Of a DNA stretch of 64,000 nt, positions 18,957 through 26,906 are shown piece by piece. The notes beneath the pieces were generated by a model that worked only from the letters and a program-made list of their open reading frames with translations, searched no databases and had not been told where the DNA came from. Each line of letters opens with the position of its first letter. The stretch's first letter is position 1. The stretch lies in contig NZ_JAUSCJ010000011.1 in assembly GCF_030651185.1 (NCBI RefSeq), positions 124,001 through 188,000 of the forward strand. Direction: 5' to 3'. A program made the position numbers and the translations under genes. The DNA comes from Phenylobacterium sp. (lineage in GTDB: Bacteria > Pseudomonadota > Alphaproteobacteria > Caulobacterales > Caulobacteraceae).

Positions 18957-20468
18957 ATGTCGAAGCCCTCCCGCCGCCAAGGCAGCGCCTTTTATTACGC
19001 CCGGCGCGCAATCCCCAAAGACCTCCGCGAAGCCTACGGCAAGCGCGAGATTTGGAAGTCCCTCGACACCACCGATTTTGAGGCTGCGAAGCCCATTGAG
19101 CGCCGCAAGCAGCTTGAGTGGGACGAGGAGTTCGCCGCGATAAGGCGGGAGCTTGAAGCTGCTGTGCAGCCCGCTGAGCCCGGCGCGAAGTGGCGCGCCA
19201 TGACCCCTGCCCAACGCGCGGCATGGCAGCGACAGCGGGACGAGTACGAGCAGGACGAAAGGGAGTACCAGCGCGCCAATCCCGTGCCTGATTACGACGA
19301 CCTTAGTCCCGAGGAGCAGCGTACACAGGATGCTGTCGAGGCGGCTCGCGAGCGTTGGGAAAAGAACCAGAGCGAAGAGCGCGAAGCTCTACGTCAAGAG
19401 CGCCTTGCGGAGGCCGGAACGAAGCAGTCGAACGTAGTGTCAGCGAAGGCGCAAGGGACGTCCCTTGCGGTGGTGTTTGGTAAGTGGGCGCAGAACCAGA
19501 AGAACCAAAAGACCATCGACCGCATGGAGAAGGTAGTTGAGTGGTTTGAGGATGAAATGGGACGCGTGCCCATCGAGGAAATCACTCCAGACCATGTGCT
19601 GAACTGGTCTGAAAAACTCCAGAAGCGCACCACGGCTGCGAACGCCCGCACCAAACTCGCGAACTTCAACACCTTGCTTCGCTACGCCTGGATGAAGGCG
19701 CGCCTCATCCCCGCAAACCCCGCTTTGGGGGTGAGCATTGGCGTCAGCCCGGACCCCGAGGAGGACGTGCAGCCATTCGACCTTCCTGCCCTCAAGTTGA
19801 TCTTTGGATCGCCGGTCTACACGAGCGATGAACGCCCAGAGGCAGGGGTTGGAGAGGCGGCCTACTGGCTACCCTTGCTCGCAATGTTCACTGGCGCACG
19901 CTTGAACGAGTTGGGCCAGCTACGGCCCAGCGACATCCTCAAGCTCCCCTATATGGATAAGGATGGGAACGAACTGGAGGCCTGGTGCATCCGCATCGTC
20001 GCGGACAAGGCTGAGGGGCTGAAGCTCAAGAACCGATGGAGCGCACGGCGCGTGCCCATTCACTCCGACCTCATCCGCCTCGGTTTCCTGACCTATGTCG
20101 AGACCGCGCGCGAAGCGGGACAGGCGCGCATCTTCCCCGAACTCAGGCCAGACAAATACGCGCACATCACGGCCAACTGGTCCAAGTGGTTCGGTCGCTA
20201 CCTGCGGGGCACGATCAAGGTCACTAACCGGAGGATGCGGTTCCACTCCTTCCGCCACGCCTTCAAGGACTACGCACGCGAGGCGGAAATCCCAGAGGAC
20301 GTGAATGACGCCTTCACCGGCCACAAAGGACAGGCGGTTGCTCGACGCTACGGCTCCTCACTCGCCTACCCGCTTCGTCCTATGGTGTCGGCTATGGCGC
20401 AGTATCGGGTGACCGGGCTGACACTGCCCCTACCCCCTCCCGCAAATCGCGACCAAGCGCCCGCGTGA
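18957..20468 (+). CDS. tyrosine site-specific integrase
   Basis: A 503-residue phage-type integrase that would insert and excise the element at tRNA-Ala. The N-terminus (SAFYYARRAIPKDLREAYG) is the arm-binding domain seen in alphaproteobacterial integrases, followed by a long charged helix (residues about 55-150) and a core-binding SAM-like domain (about 165-255). The catalytic set is present: Arg in FTGARLNELGQL (about 318), HSFRHAF (about 425), TGHKGQAV and the Tyr in ARRYGSS (about 465). It starts 92 bases after attL and reads away from it. No excisionase gene is recognised nearby. Confidence 0.95.
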   Translation: MSKPSRRQGSAFYYARRAIPKDLREAYGKREIWKSLDTTDFEAAKPIERRKQLEWDEEFAAIRRELEAAVQPAEPGAKWRAMTPAQRAAWQRQRDEYEQDEREYQRANPVPDYDDLSPEEQRTQDAVEAARERWEKNQSEEREALRQERLAEAGTKQSNVVSAKAQGTSLAVVFGKWAQNQKNQKTIDRMEKVVEWFEDEMGRVPIEEITPDHVLNWSEKLQKRTTAANARTKLANFNTLLRYAWMKARLIPANPALGVSIGVSPDPEEDVQPFDLPALKLIFGSPVYTSDERPEAGVGEAAYWLPLLAMFTGARLNELGQLRPSDILKLPYMDKDGNELEAWCIRIVADKAEGLKLKNRWSARRVPIHSDLIRLGFLTYVETAREAGQARIFPELRPDKYAHITANWSKWFGRYLRGTIKVTNRRMRFHSFRHAFKDYAREAEIPEDVNDAFTGHKGQAVARRYGSSLAYPLRPMVSAMAQYRVTGLTLPLPPPANRDQAPA

Positions 20469-20567
20469 GTACAGGGCTAGGCGACGCTGCATGAGGCGCG
20501 ACTGATCACAGACCGGCGCACGTGGGGTACGCGCTCTCAAGTCGTGGAGTGACGCCTGTCGGTGTTG

Positions 20568-20771
20568 CTATAGGCCAGCGGCGGCGATGATTGCCGAGGG
20601 CGTGACCTTCATCGCCTTCGCGATCCTGACCAGGGCGAGGAAGCTGACATTCCGCTTGCCGCGCTCGACCTCGCCCATGTGGGTGCGGTTGACCTTCGCC
20701 GCGTCGGCAAGGGCTTCCTGAGACATCTTCAAGCCATGGCGCTGCGCACGGATAGCGTCGCCCAACTTCAT
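20568..20771 (-). CDS. XRE-family transcriptional regulator
   Basis: A 67-residue helix-turn-helix protein consisting of little more than the HTH_3 domain: GDAIRAQRHGLKMSQEALAD, then VNRTHMGEVERGKRNVSF, then LVRIAKAMKVTPSAI. The start at 20771 (MKLGDAIR) is chosen because GAGG lies 8 bases upstream; a GTG at 20813 would add 14 residues. It is convergent with the integrase and divergent from the one-TM gene, so it may control that gene or the integrase. Such small Cro/C-like regulators are typical of integrated elements. Confidence 0.85.
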   Translation of the reverse strand: MKLGDAIRAQRHGLKMSQEALADAAKVNRTHMGEVERGKRNVSFLALVRIAKAMKVTPSAIIAAAGL

Positions 20772-20905
20772 GAGCGTGACCTCGCTTTCCGATTTGTCTG
20801 ACACCCGCGCCACGCATTGAACGTCGCCGGATGTTGGGTTTACGCACCACTTGATCTATGCACCATTCGTCAGTGCAGCCGCGCGTTGTGGCAGGAGGCG
20901 TTTAC

Positions 20906-21226
20906 ATGGGCTTCGTGATTGGTGCCGCCGTTGTTGCAGCGGTGGTGTGGGTCTTCGTCTGGTTCAAGAACCAGCAGAACGATCAGGCTTTGGACTTGGC
21001 GCTCATGTCCATCCATGCCGAGGCCCGCATGAAGCTCTCACCCGAGGATATGAGCAGGCTCACGCAGCAGCTTCACGAACTCGCAGCGATTACCCATGCG
21101 CAAGCGGCTACCGGAGTTCCCGCGAAACAGGCGAGCCGTATGGGGAAGCAGGCCGCTATCCAGAGCATCGCCAGCGCCATTGAGATTGAGCGGATGTTCT
21201 CTTCAAAGGCCCCTGAAGCGGTTTAA
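20906..21226 (+). CDS. small single-pass membrane protein, unknown
   Basis: A 106-residue protein with one N-terminal membrane helix (GFVIGAAVVAAVVWVFVWF, residues 2-20) and a soluble mostly helical remainder rich in Ala, Gln and Glu. The start at 20906 has AGGAGG at 20893-20898; a longer frame from 20858 lacks a site. The likely topology is N-out with a cytoplasmic tail. No domain recognised. It is followed by a small hairpin at 21239-21257 (CTCGGTC/GACCGAG). Confidence 0.6.
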   Translation: MGFVIGAAVVAAVVWVFVWFKNQQNDQALDLALMSIHAEARMKLSPEDMSRLTQQLHELAAITHAQAATGVPAKQASRMGKQAAIQSIASAIEIERMFSSKAPEAV

Positions 21227-21304
21227 CCCTTTGACCCGCTCGGTCCCCTTGACCGAGATGATTTGAGACAGATGTATCAGCTGGAGGAGGCTAGTAACTT
21301 CTAG

Positions 21305-21523
21305 CCGCAACTAGCAAGCCATGTTGTGAAGCGTGCTCGTCCGATCTTGGGGAAGCGCTATGGAGACCAGGGGCAGGGCTTCATTGAGGTCCATCATATT
21401 AAACCCAATCCTACCCTTATATCAGGGGATATCACTAAGCTTTCTGATTTAGCTCCTGCTTGCGTCAACTGTCATAGGATGCCACATATGGTTACGTGCA
21501 ATATAACTATAGATACTCTCTAG
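21305..21523 (+). pseudogene. remnant of an HNH endonuclease
   Basis: An open stretch after a TAG at 21302, with no good start. It encodes GKRYGDQGQGFIEVHHIKP, then TKLSDLAPACVNCHRMPHM: the second half of an HNH nuclease domain (EVHHIKP and the N-C-H-R-M-x-H zinc/catalytic end). The first half, including the CxxC pair usual upstream, is missing, and the reading frame runs out after the final His into unrelated AT-rich sequence. Codon use is AT-rich (ATA, TTA, ATT), unlike the core genes. It looks like debris from an earlier restriction-type gene. Confidence 0.65.
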
Positions 21524-22368
21524 GATATTCTGAGTAGTTCATAGTTTATATGTTCTATATATATACATATGATGGGGATTTCGACGTCGCTTAGTGTGTC
21601 ATTCTATTTTATATAGAGGATTTTATGATCTTATCCCCCGATCTAACCATGCAATAGATACGACTACGCTCATAGTTGCATGCTCGCCCAAGCCCGTTGC
21701 GGCTGACTACCTCAGCTCAGGCCATCGAGTGAGGCTCCCGGTCTGCCTCGGCTCTTGTGCGAGATGGTATCAGTTCATCTTCGTGCCAGAGTTCGGCTAC
21801 CCGACCCCGCTTCTCCACCCGCGTCCGCTTAATGAGAAAGGTCACGCTTAAACCCACCTGCGGCAGGCAAGCGTTCCCTTCCCAAATCGCATCCGGATGG
21901 AGCCGTGTGCATGACGGTTTCAAATCAGCCTTGGCGCTTTCGCGACCTTCCGGCCGAGCGCCCTCGGGCGTCCTGGACACTCTGCGTCCCACCCAGCCGG
22001 GCAACCTCAGACGAGCCGCCGCAGCCCCTCCAGCGCCGCCCCCTGGCGGTCCTAGGGGGCCATTTCGGCCAGCGCCTGACGACCGGTGCTCGACCTACCC
22101 CGAGGCTGTCGATCTATGCGGGGGCGATCCCCCGGTAGCGAGGCGCGGACCTCCGTCACAGGGACCGATGGATTGTCCGGGGGACGCCTGTTTCCCCCGG
22201 CGGGGCGAGCGGCGCTCGCGTCACAATCTCACCGGCGGATAATGGAGCGAGGGCGTCGCAAACGCTGCTAGAGGCCCGTCACGCAGCGGGAGCCGCCGGG
22301 CCACACACACCTAGGTGAGCGCCCGGCAAAGCCCGCCACGCGCCGCCCCTGGCCAGCCCTGGCGATCC
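21524..22368. other. 845 bases without a supported gene
   Basis: The left part (to about 21650) is strongly AT-rich, with runs such as TTCTATATATATACATATGA. From 22000 it is very GC-rich, with short palindromes: CGGGGGcgatCCCCCG at 22119-22134 and CACCTAGGTG near 22308. Open frames exist on both strands (161 codons at 21757-22242 plus; 95 codons at 21717-22004 minus) but show no domain, ribosome site or protein-like composition. It could hold recombination or replication sites for the element; nothing proves it. Confidence 0.4.
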
Positions 22369-23076
22369 TCAGGCGGCCCGGTCTAGAACCCGCTTCACGG
22401 CCATGCCGGTCCACGTCGAACCGCGAGCCGTCCGCACCTTCATCTCGTTCAGCCGATCCGCGATAGCGGCGAAGGTTAGCCCCTCGGCGCGGAGCGCTTG
22501 GGCCTTCGGAGCGACGCGAGCGGCGAACGCATCGGCCTTAGCCTGAATAGCTGCGGTGCCAAGGTCAGGCCTGGAAACGGTCAGACCCTTTGGACTGCCA
22601 AGCTTAGTGATGATCTTCCCGGAGCGTCGGGACGTGTGCTCGCCGCCCGGTTTCGCCAAGCGCGCCTTGATGGACGCTAGGCCCGCCTTGGTTCGTGCGG
22701 AGATTGCCTCCCGCTCCTGCTGCGCGACGGCCACCATGATGTTGATGGTGAAGGCGTTCGCGTCCGGCATGTCGCACGCCACGAAATCCACGCCCCTCTT
22801 TTGGAGCCCGGTGGTGAAGTGGAGGTCGCGGGAGAGGCGGTCCAGTTTCGCTATTAACAAGCGAGCGCCAGTCAGTTCGCATAGCTCCATCGCCTTTGCC
22901 AACTCAGGGCGGTCGTCACGCTTACCGCTCTCGACCTCCTCGAAGGTGTCGATCAGTTCGCCGCCATGTGCCGCGATGTAGTCGGCAACAGCCCTATGCT
23001 GGGCCTCCAGACCTAGGCCAGACGACCCCTGCTGTGCGGTGGACACGCGGACGTAGGCGACGAAGCGGGCGGACAT
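22369..23076 (-). CDS. serine recombinase (resolvase/invertase family)
   Basis: A 235-residue recombinase. The catalytic domain shows YVRVSTAQQ with the nucleophilic Ser (residue 12), LLIAKLDRLSRDLHF near residue 68-82 and NIMVAVAQQEREAISARTK. The C-terminal half has a short Recombinase-type segment (LRAEGLTFAAIADRLNEMKV) that binds DNA, so it belongs to the small resolvase-like group rather than large integrases. The start at 23076 (MSARF) is preceded by GAGG at 7 bases; both lie inside a 38-bp palindrome, which may make the gene self-regulating. It may resolve multimers or invert DNA in the element. Confidence 0.9.
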   Translation of the reverse strand: MSARFVAYVRVSTAQQGSSGLGLEAQHRAVADYIAAHGGELIDTFEEVESGKRDDRPELAKAMELCELTGARLLIAKLDRLSRDLHFTTGLQKRGVDFVACDMPDANAFTINIMVAVAQQEREAISARTKAGLASIKARLAKPGGEHTSRRSGKIITKLGSPKGLTVSRPDLGTAAIQAKADAFAARVAPKAQALRAEGLTFAAIADRLNEMKVRTARGSTWTGMAVKRVLDRAA

Positions 23077-23112
23077 ATCAAACCTCAATACGAGCGTATC
23101 TTGATTTGATAT
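23075..23112. promoter_or_regulatory. 38-bp imperfect palindrome over the recombinase start
   Basis: Arms ATATCAAAcctcaATACG and CGTATcttgaTTTGATAT match at 13 of 18 positions around a two-base centre. It covers the ATG and ribosome site of the serine recombinase, a position typical of resolvase sub-site I or an autorepression operator. Confidence 0.6.
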
Positions 23113-23174
23113 ATCCACCGCGCCTTGGTCAACCGGAAAGTGGCCCTGTTATTCCGGGTGCGCAGGCCGCTTAT

Positions 23175-23226
23175 CCGGACAACTGTCCGGGGCGACAGCC
23201 GCCCAATAGGGGCTGACAGTTGTCAG
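23175..23226. promoter_or_regulatory. pair of dyads sharing the core GACAACTGTC
   Basis: CCGGACAACTGTCCGG at 23175-23190 and CTGACAGTTGTCAG at 23213-23226 are each near-perfect palindromes. Their 10-base cores are identical in opposite orientation, with centres 37 bases apart. They lie upstream of the serine recombinase and of the 31-codon ORF, and could be further recombinase sub-sites or operators. Confidence 0.55.
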
Positions 23227-23279
23227 GGACTACAGCCGAGCGTCACAGGCGTAAGGTTGGGATCGGAGTGGAGAGCGGC

Positions 23280-23375
23280 ATGACGCCAGAGACGATCATT
23301 GCAGCCGGTGGCGCATTGGCCGTGGTGGTCCGAGCCGTCGCCTCACTTGTCTGGGCATGGAGGCGGAAGCCGTGA
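23280..23375 (+). CDS. 31-residue hydrophobic peptide (possible small membrane protein)
   Basis: ATG at 23280 is preceded by GGAG at about 7 bases (GTGGAGAGCGGC). The peptide MTPETIIAAGGALAVVVRAV continues ASLVWAWRRKP: a single hydrophobic helix with a positive C-terminus, which would put the tail in the cytoplasm. It is shorter than the usual annotation limit. It lies between the paired dyads and the Sel1 gene. Real translation is uncertain. Confidence 0.4.
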   Translation: MTPETIIAAGGALAVVVRAVASLVWAWRRKP

Positions 23376-23592
23376 TGCTTGATCTGTTCGCGGGTTACGG
23401 AGGGCCCCCCATGGGGTCAATCGAGGCCCCTTTGTCCGAGGGTGTCCCCTTGCGACAGCAGATCAAAAATAGGTCGCGGGTTTTTGCTGATCGAGGTGCC
23501 CTGGTTCGGCTCCACTGGCGGCGGGTTCCAATGATGGACATGAGGCAACCTGAGCCTTAGCGTTTTGGTCACGGGAGACGGGCGAAAGCGAT

Positions 23593-24060
23593 ATGGCAAA
23601 TCCCATCAAAGCATTTTTCGCCGGGCTCAGAGCCGACACCGCAAGAGCGGGTTCTATGATGGATGGCAACAAGGCGTTCGCGCGGGGCGATTACGGCGGC
23701 GCATGGTTGTATTTCTCCCATGCCGCTAACGCCGGTGTGCCCGAAGCAGCCTTCAATCTCGGACTAATGCGAATGAATGGCCAAGGCTTGCCTGCTGACG
23801 ACGAACAGGCCGCGAGGTGGTTTCGCCAAGCCGCCGAGCAAGGCGTAGTCGAAGCTCAGTTCAACCTTGCCCAGATGTACGACCAGGGTCGGGGTGTGCC
23901 GCAAGATTTTGTCGAGGCGACGAAATGGTACCGGACGGGAGCAGAGCAAGGCCACTCGCTGTCACAATGGAACCTTGGAGTGCGGTATCAGGAAGGCCGT
24001 GGCGTGCCAAAGGATCGCGACGAAGCCGCAAAATGGTCGCGACTTGCGACGGGAAAGTAG
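23593..24060 (+). CDS. Sel1-like repeat protein
   Basis: A 155-residue protein with three to four Sel1-type TPR-like repeats: YFSHAANAGVPEAAFNLGLM, then RWFRQAAEQGVVEAQFNLAQMY (split by DQGRGVPQD), then KWYRTGAEQGHSLSQWNLGV with YQEGRGVPKD. No signal peptide is visible, so it is probably cytoplasmic. Sel1 repeats are protein-binding scaffolds. It lies between the recombinase and the convergent lipoprotein gene, inside the tRNA-Ala element; its partner is unknown but could be one of the neighbours. Confidence 0.85.
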   Translation: MANPIKAFFAGLRADTARAGSMMDGNKAFARGDYGGAWLYFSHAANAGVPEAAFNLGLMRMNGQGLPADDEQAARWFRQAAEQGVVEAQFNLAQMYDQGRGVPQDFVEATKWYRTGAEQGHSLSQWNLGVRYQEGRGVPKDRDEAAKWSRLATGK

Positions 24061-24098
24061 TGCAGCGCGGCTACGGCTCGCTGAGCCGACGCAAGCCA

Positions 24099-25118
24099 CT
24101 ATTGTATGCGTGTGGCTTCATCGGTGATCTGCCGCTGCCGCTGTGCCTCTCGCTCATAGGTCGCCTCTAAGGCGCGGAGGTTCTGGGCACCCTGTTTGGC
24201 AAGGTCGATCATGGCTTTCACCTTGGTCCCGAGGTCTGCGCACGCCGTTTGCAAAGACGGCTCCGTCGTCTCTGGGCTTAGGTCACGGCACGACGCAAGG
24301 GCCGCGTCCGCCTGCGCCCCCAACTGAGTGAGGCTTCCCCCAAGTTCGATCTGAGACGACTGCACCTGGTTATGTGCGCGGTCTGCGGCGAAAGCGTTTT
24401 GCTGGATCGCGTATGAAATCTGCCCCCGCTGATAAGAGCGGGCATCGCCCGTCAGCGACCGCTCACGCTCCAAGAGCGCCACCATCTGTTCGGTAGTCTT
24501 TGTGTATGCGGCTTCCATGGCCGCACCCTTCGCGGCAATCGAACCGAGACGAGCACTCATCTGATCGACCCGAGGCATCAACGCCATGATCGTCTGAAGG
24601 AGTGTCGCTCTGGCAACCGCCGCTTGCTGGTGCGCCTGCTGTGCCGCTACCTGCGCGGCCTGTTCAGCCGCCGCTGCGGCGCGTGCCGCAAGAATGATGC
24701 TGGACCGCTTACGAAGCTTCGCCGCCTCATTGTGGAATGTGGTGACATCTGACTTCACTAGTTCGCTGGATAAGCTGTCCCCCGCGCTCACCTTCAGATG
24801 TCGACCTTCACGCTTTCCGGTGATCTGGACGGTTACGGGCAGCAGCGAGGTGGACTTCGCCGCCAAGCTCACGCTCCTTCCATCGGTCAGCCCCGACACT
24901 GCGGAGGTGTAGTCTGAGATGCTGCCGTCAGGCTTGAGGCTGACCCCCGCTAGACGGCCCGTCACTTGACCACCTTCAGCCTGGACCAGATCGAGCAGGA
25001 CGACGCTATCGCCTGATTTGCCGACATAGGTTCCGGTCAGTTTAGGCTTGCCACATCCCGCTAACGAAACCGCCAGCAGGACAAGGATCGCAAATCTCAG
25101 TCGCACACTCGCCCCCAT
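24099..25118 (-). CDS. predicted lipoprotein with coiled coil, unknown function
   Basis: A 339-residue protein with a lipoprotein signal: hydrophobic LRFAILVLLAVSLAGC, lipobox LAGC with Cys22. After Cys comes GKPKLTGTYVGKSGDSVVLL, a beta-rich domain to about residue 125, resembling small domains that follow a lipobox and begin with GTY. Residues about 130-335 are long Ala/Gln/Glu-rich helices (EQAAQVAAQQAHQQAAVARA) likely forming a coiled coil, with two Cys (SCRDLS, QTACADLG). It should be anchored in the periplasm. It follows the small membrane protein gene by six bases and is likely cotranscribed with it. Confidence 0.75.
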   Translation of the reverse strand: MGASVRLRFAILVLLAVSLAGCGKPKLTGTYVGKSGDSVVLLDLVQAEGGQVTGRLAGVSLKPDGSISDYTSAVSGLTDGRSVSLAAKSTSLLPVTVQITGKREGRHLKVSAGDSLSSELVKSDVTTFHNEAAKLRKRSSIILAARAAAAAEQAAQVAAQQAHQQAAVARATLLQTIMALMPRVDQMSARLGSIAAKGAAMEAAYTKTTEQMVALLERERSLTGDARSYQRGQISYAIQQNAFAADRAHNQVQSSQIELGGSLTQLGAQADAALASCRDLSPETTEPSLQTACADLGTKVKAMIDLAKQGAQNLRALEATYEREAQRQRQITDEATRIQ

Positions 25119-25124
25119 GTGATC

Positions 25125-25460
25125 CTACTCGCGCAGCGATCTTTGCCGCCAACCTACCCAGGCGAAGGGGACGGCGCTCAGGACGTTCAAGATCGCCCAC
25201 GTATCGCGATCCAGATGAACCCGGATGACGGGATTGTAGAGGATCGCCAGTCCAACGAAGGCCCAACCTAGCCATCGTCCGGTGCCTCTGCTGAGCACCA
25301 CCCAAGCGATGAAGATAGCAGCTAGGCAAACGATGATCCGAAGCACCGTGTAGTAGCCATAGGGCATTGGAGCGACCGCCAGTGCCAGCCCAACCGTGGG
25401 GCAGAGCCAAACCGCAACGGGGACGCGTGCGGCGGAAGCCGGGTTTGGAGGCGTATCCAT
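25125..25460 (-). CDS. small multi-pass membrane protein (DUF6804-like)
   Basis: A 111-residue protein with four predicted membrane helices: LCPTVGLALAVAP, the LRIIVCLAAIFIAWVVL stretch, WLGWAFVGLAILYNPVI, and WAILNVLSAVPFAWVGW. The motifs PYGYYTVLR and NPVIRVHLDRDTW resemble a small membrane family that I remember as DUF6804; I cannot check this. The start at 25460 (MDTPPNPAS) is chosen by composition; an upstream ATG at 25502 (MVDCNRR) is possible. It lies just upstream of the lipoprotein gene and diverges from the peptidase gene. Confidence 0.65.
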   Translation of the reverse strand: MDTPPNPASAARVPVAVWLCPTVGLALAVAPMPYGYYTVLRIIVCLAAIFIAWVVLSRGTGRWLGWAFVGLAILYNPVIRVHLDRDTWAILNVLSAVPFAWVGWRQRSLRE

Positions 25461-25559
25461 GGCAAAGCTTGGCCTGCTCAACCGCCGATTACAATCCACC
25501 ATCGCCTACCGCGTCCCAAGGCGGTTAAGGTCGCCGCCAGACACCTACGGACCTTCGAC

Positions 25560-26447
25560 ATGAACAAGCAAGTGCATGGCATTGTCACGGAAGACCCTGC
25601 AAAGGCGGCCGCGATTGGCGAGGCAATCAACTTCCGCTCAATGCTGTTCAAGCCGGTCGCTGAGCCCTGTGCCGGCGATCTGGCCGAATGGGCTCACTTC
25701 GGGAGCGCGCTACTTTCGATCGCCTTCACGTCGGGAGACAAGCTGAGCGTCGAAGGTTCAGCGGTCATGGTCGGGCCGGGCGTCGCCCTGGCGGCAAAGC
25801 ACGTATTTGAGCCGCGCTTGGCCGACATCATGGCCTCCAAAGATGTGCCGATACTCCACGCTGTTACAGAGCACGGGCTGCAAATCTGGCGGCTTCATCA
25901 GCTGGTCCTTACCGACACGGATGTTGCGATCCTCCGCATAGACCTTGCGTCCAATCTGCCACCCGAAAACGACTTTCACGCTGCTACCCTCACCACCCGT
26001 ACGCCCAAGGTCGGCGAGCAAGTTCAGATCGCCGGATTTCGGTCTGACAGCGTTGAGGAGGGCGCAATCCTTGGGCAGACCCGTGTTGGGATTGGCGAGG
26101 TCACGGCAGTATACCTTACAGGTAGGGACAAAGTGATGCTTCCGCATCCCTGTATCGAGGTCAAATGCCTGACCATAGGCGGAATGAGTGGTGGACCCGC
26201 TTTTGATGAGAACGGGATGCTACTCGGCGTCCTGACGTCCTCAATTGAACATGAGGAAGGTCCATCCTATGTCTCGCTCGCTTGGCCGACGTTCGGAGCA
26301 AAGATCGAAAGCCTTTGGTTGCCGGGCATGATTGATCTTCCCACCTCTCTCATCGAAATGGCAGCCAAAGGCGTCGTGGGTGTGGAGAAGCCCGAAGCGT
26401 TCACCATCGTTGGCGAAGGCAAATGCCACCTGCTGACGTGGAGCTAG
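25560..26447 (+). CDS. trypsin-like serine peptidase
   Basis: A 295-residue protein with a chymotrypsin-fold peptidase domain. The triad is visible: His in GVALAAKHVFEP (about residue 80), Asp in LTDTDVAILRID (about 122) and Ser in TIGGMSGGPAFDENG (about 210). No signal peptide or membrane helix is seen, so it would act in the cytoplasm, unlike DegP-type proteases. The last 50 residues are an extra segment. It is the last sizeable gene before attR, 324 bases from the repeat, and diverges from the membrane protein gene. Cytosolic stand-alone trypsin-like peptidases occur in several defence systems, but no recognised partner is here. Confidence 0.85.
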   Translation: MNKQVHGIVTEDPAKAAAIGEAINFRSMLFKPVAEPCAGDLAEWAHFGSALLSIAFTSGDKLSVEGSAVMVGPGVALAAKHVFEPRLADIMASKDVPILHAVTEHGLQIWRLHQLVLTDTDVAILRIDLASNLPPENDFHAATLTTRTPKVGEQVQIAGFRSDSVEEGAILGQTRVGIGEVTAVYLTGRDKVMLPHPCIEVKCLTIGGMSGGPAFDENGMLLGVLTSSIEHEEGPSYVSLAWPTFGAKIESLWLPGMIDLPTSLIEMAAKGVVGVEKPEAFTIVGEGKCHLLTWS

Positions 26448-26485
26448 TCGCCGCAATAGCCCGGCCCTTCGAGTGAAAGCCCTGT

Positions 26486-26698
26486 ATGATGCCGGGTCAA
26501 ACGCAGCCCCACACCGGCAGCCATAGCGCGTCAGACGGCCAAGCCAACAGTATGCAGTTCCTGGCAGAAGCGTTGTACCGCCGGGTGCTGTCCATTGCCC
26601 AGCTTGACCAGCCCTTTACCGCCTTCATCGAGAGCTTGTCGGCCGCGACACATGGCGGGCCTTGGCCTGCTGAAAAACCTTCCGAGGTCGCCGACTGA
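26486..26698 (+). CDS. short hypothetical protein beside attR
   Basis: A 70-codon frame (MMPGQTQPHTGSHSASDG...) with a helical middle part, FLAEALYRRVLSIAQLDQPF. No clear ribosome site and no domain. Composition is protein-like, but the gene could be spurious. It is the only frame between the peptidase gene and the right attachment repeat. Confidence 0.35.
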   Translation: MMPGQTQPHTGSHSASDGQANSMQFLAEALYRRVLSIAQLDQPFTAFIESLSAATHGGPWPAEKPSEVAD

Positions 26699-26770
26699 CT
26701 GCTACATCTATCAATCTCAACTGTAACACTCGGCTCAAAAAAGCTCTGGAAAATCAGTGGGTGCTTCGTT

Positions 26771-26788
26771 TCCGCTAAGCTCCACCAT
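26771..26788 (+). repeat. attR, 18-bp direct repeat
   Basis: TCCGCTAAGCTCCACCAT, identical to the tRNA-Ala 3' end at 18848-18865. It is preceded by unrelated sequence, so it is not a second tRNA gene. Confidence 0.92.
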
Positions 26789-26790
26789 AG

Positions 26791-26819
26791 CGGCCGCTTC
26801 CCACCGGAAGCGGCCGTTT
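26791..26819 (+). terminator. probable original terminator of tRNA-Ala, displaced by the element
   Basis: CGGCCGCTTCC, loop CACC, GGAAGCGGCCG, then TTTCC: an 11-bp perfect stem starting two bases after attR. In the unoccupied chromosome it would lie two bases after the tRNA. Confidence 0.8.
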
Positions 26820-26906
26820 CCATTTGCGCCACATCATCATCCCGGCCGCAGCGAAGCGGAGAGCCAGGACCTAGGGGCCACATCCCGACACCTCAGTCCA
26901 AGTCAC

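Noticed and set aside
21757..22242. 161-codon frame in the element's gene desert
   Set aside because: Pro/Arg/Ser-rich shadow-like composition, no ribosome site, no motif.
23357..23560. Frame starting MLDLFAGYGG, like motif I of a cytosine methyltransferase
   Set aside because: Only the first ten residues resemble it; none of the PCQ or ENV motifs follow and the frame ends after about 60 codons. Perhaps debris, not supportable.
22369..26447. Known defence system (restriction-modification, BREX, Thoeris, CBASS, retron, CRISPR)
   Set aside because: None of the marker genes (methyltransferase, nucleotide cyclase, TIR, reverse transcriptase, cas, repeat arrays) is found; only an HNH remnant and a lone peptidase.
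26771..26788. Possible second tRNA-Ala gene
   Set aside because: Only the last 18 bases match; the upstream sequence does not fold, so it is the attR copy.
18957..26788. Prophage
   Set aside because: No terminase, capsid, portal, tail or lysis gene between the att repeats.
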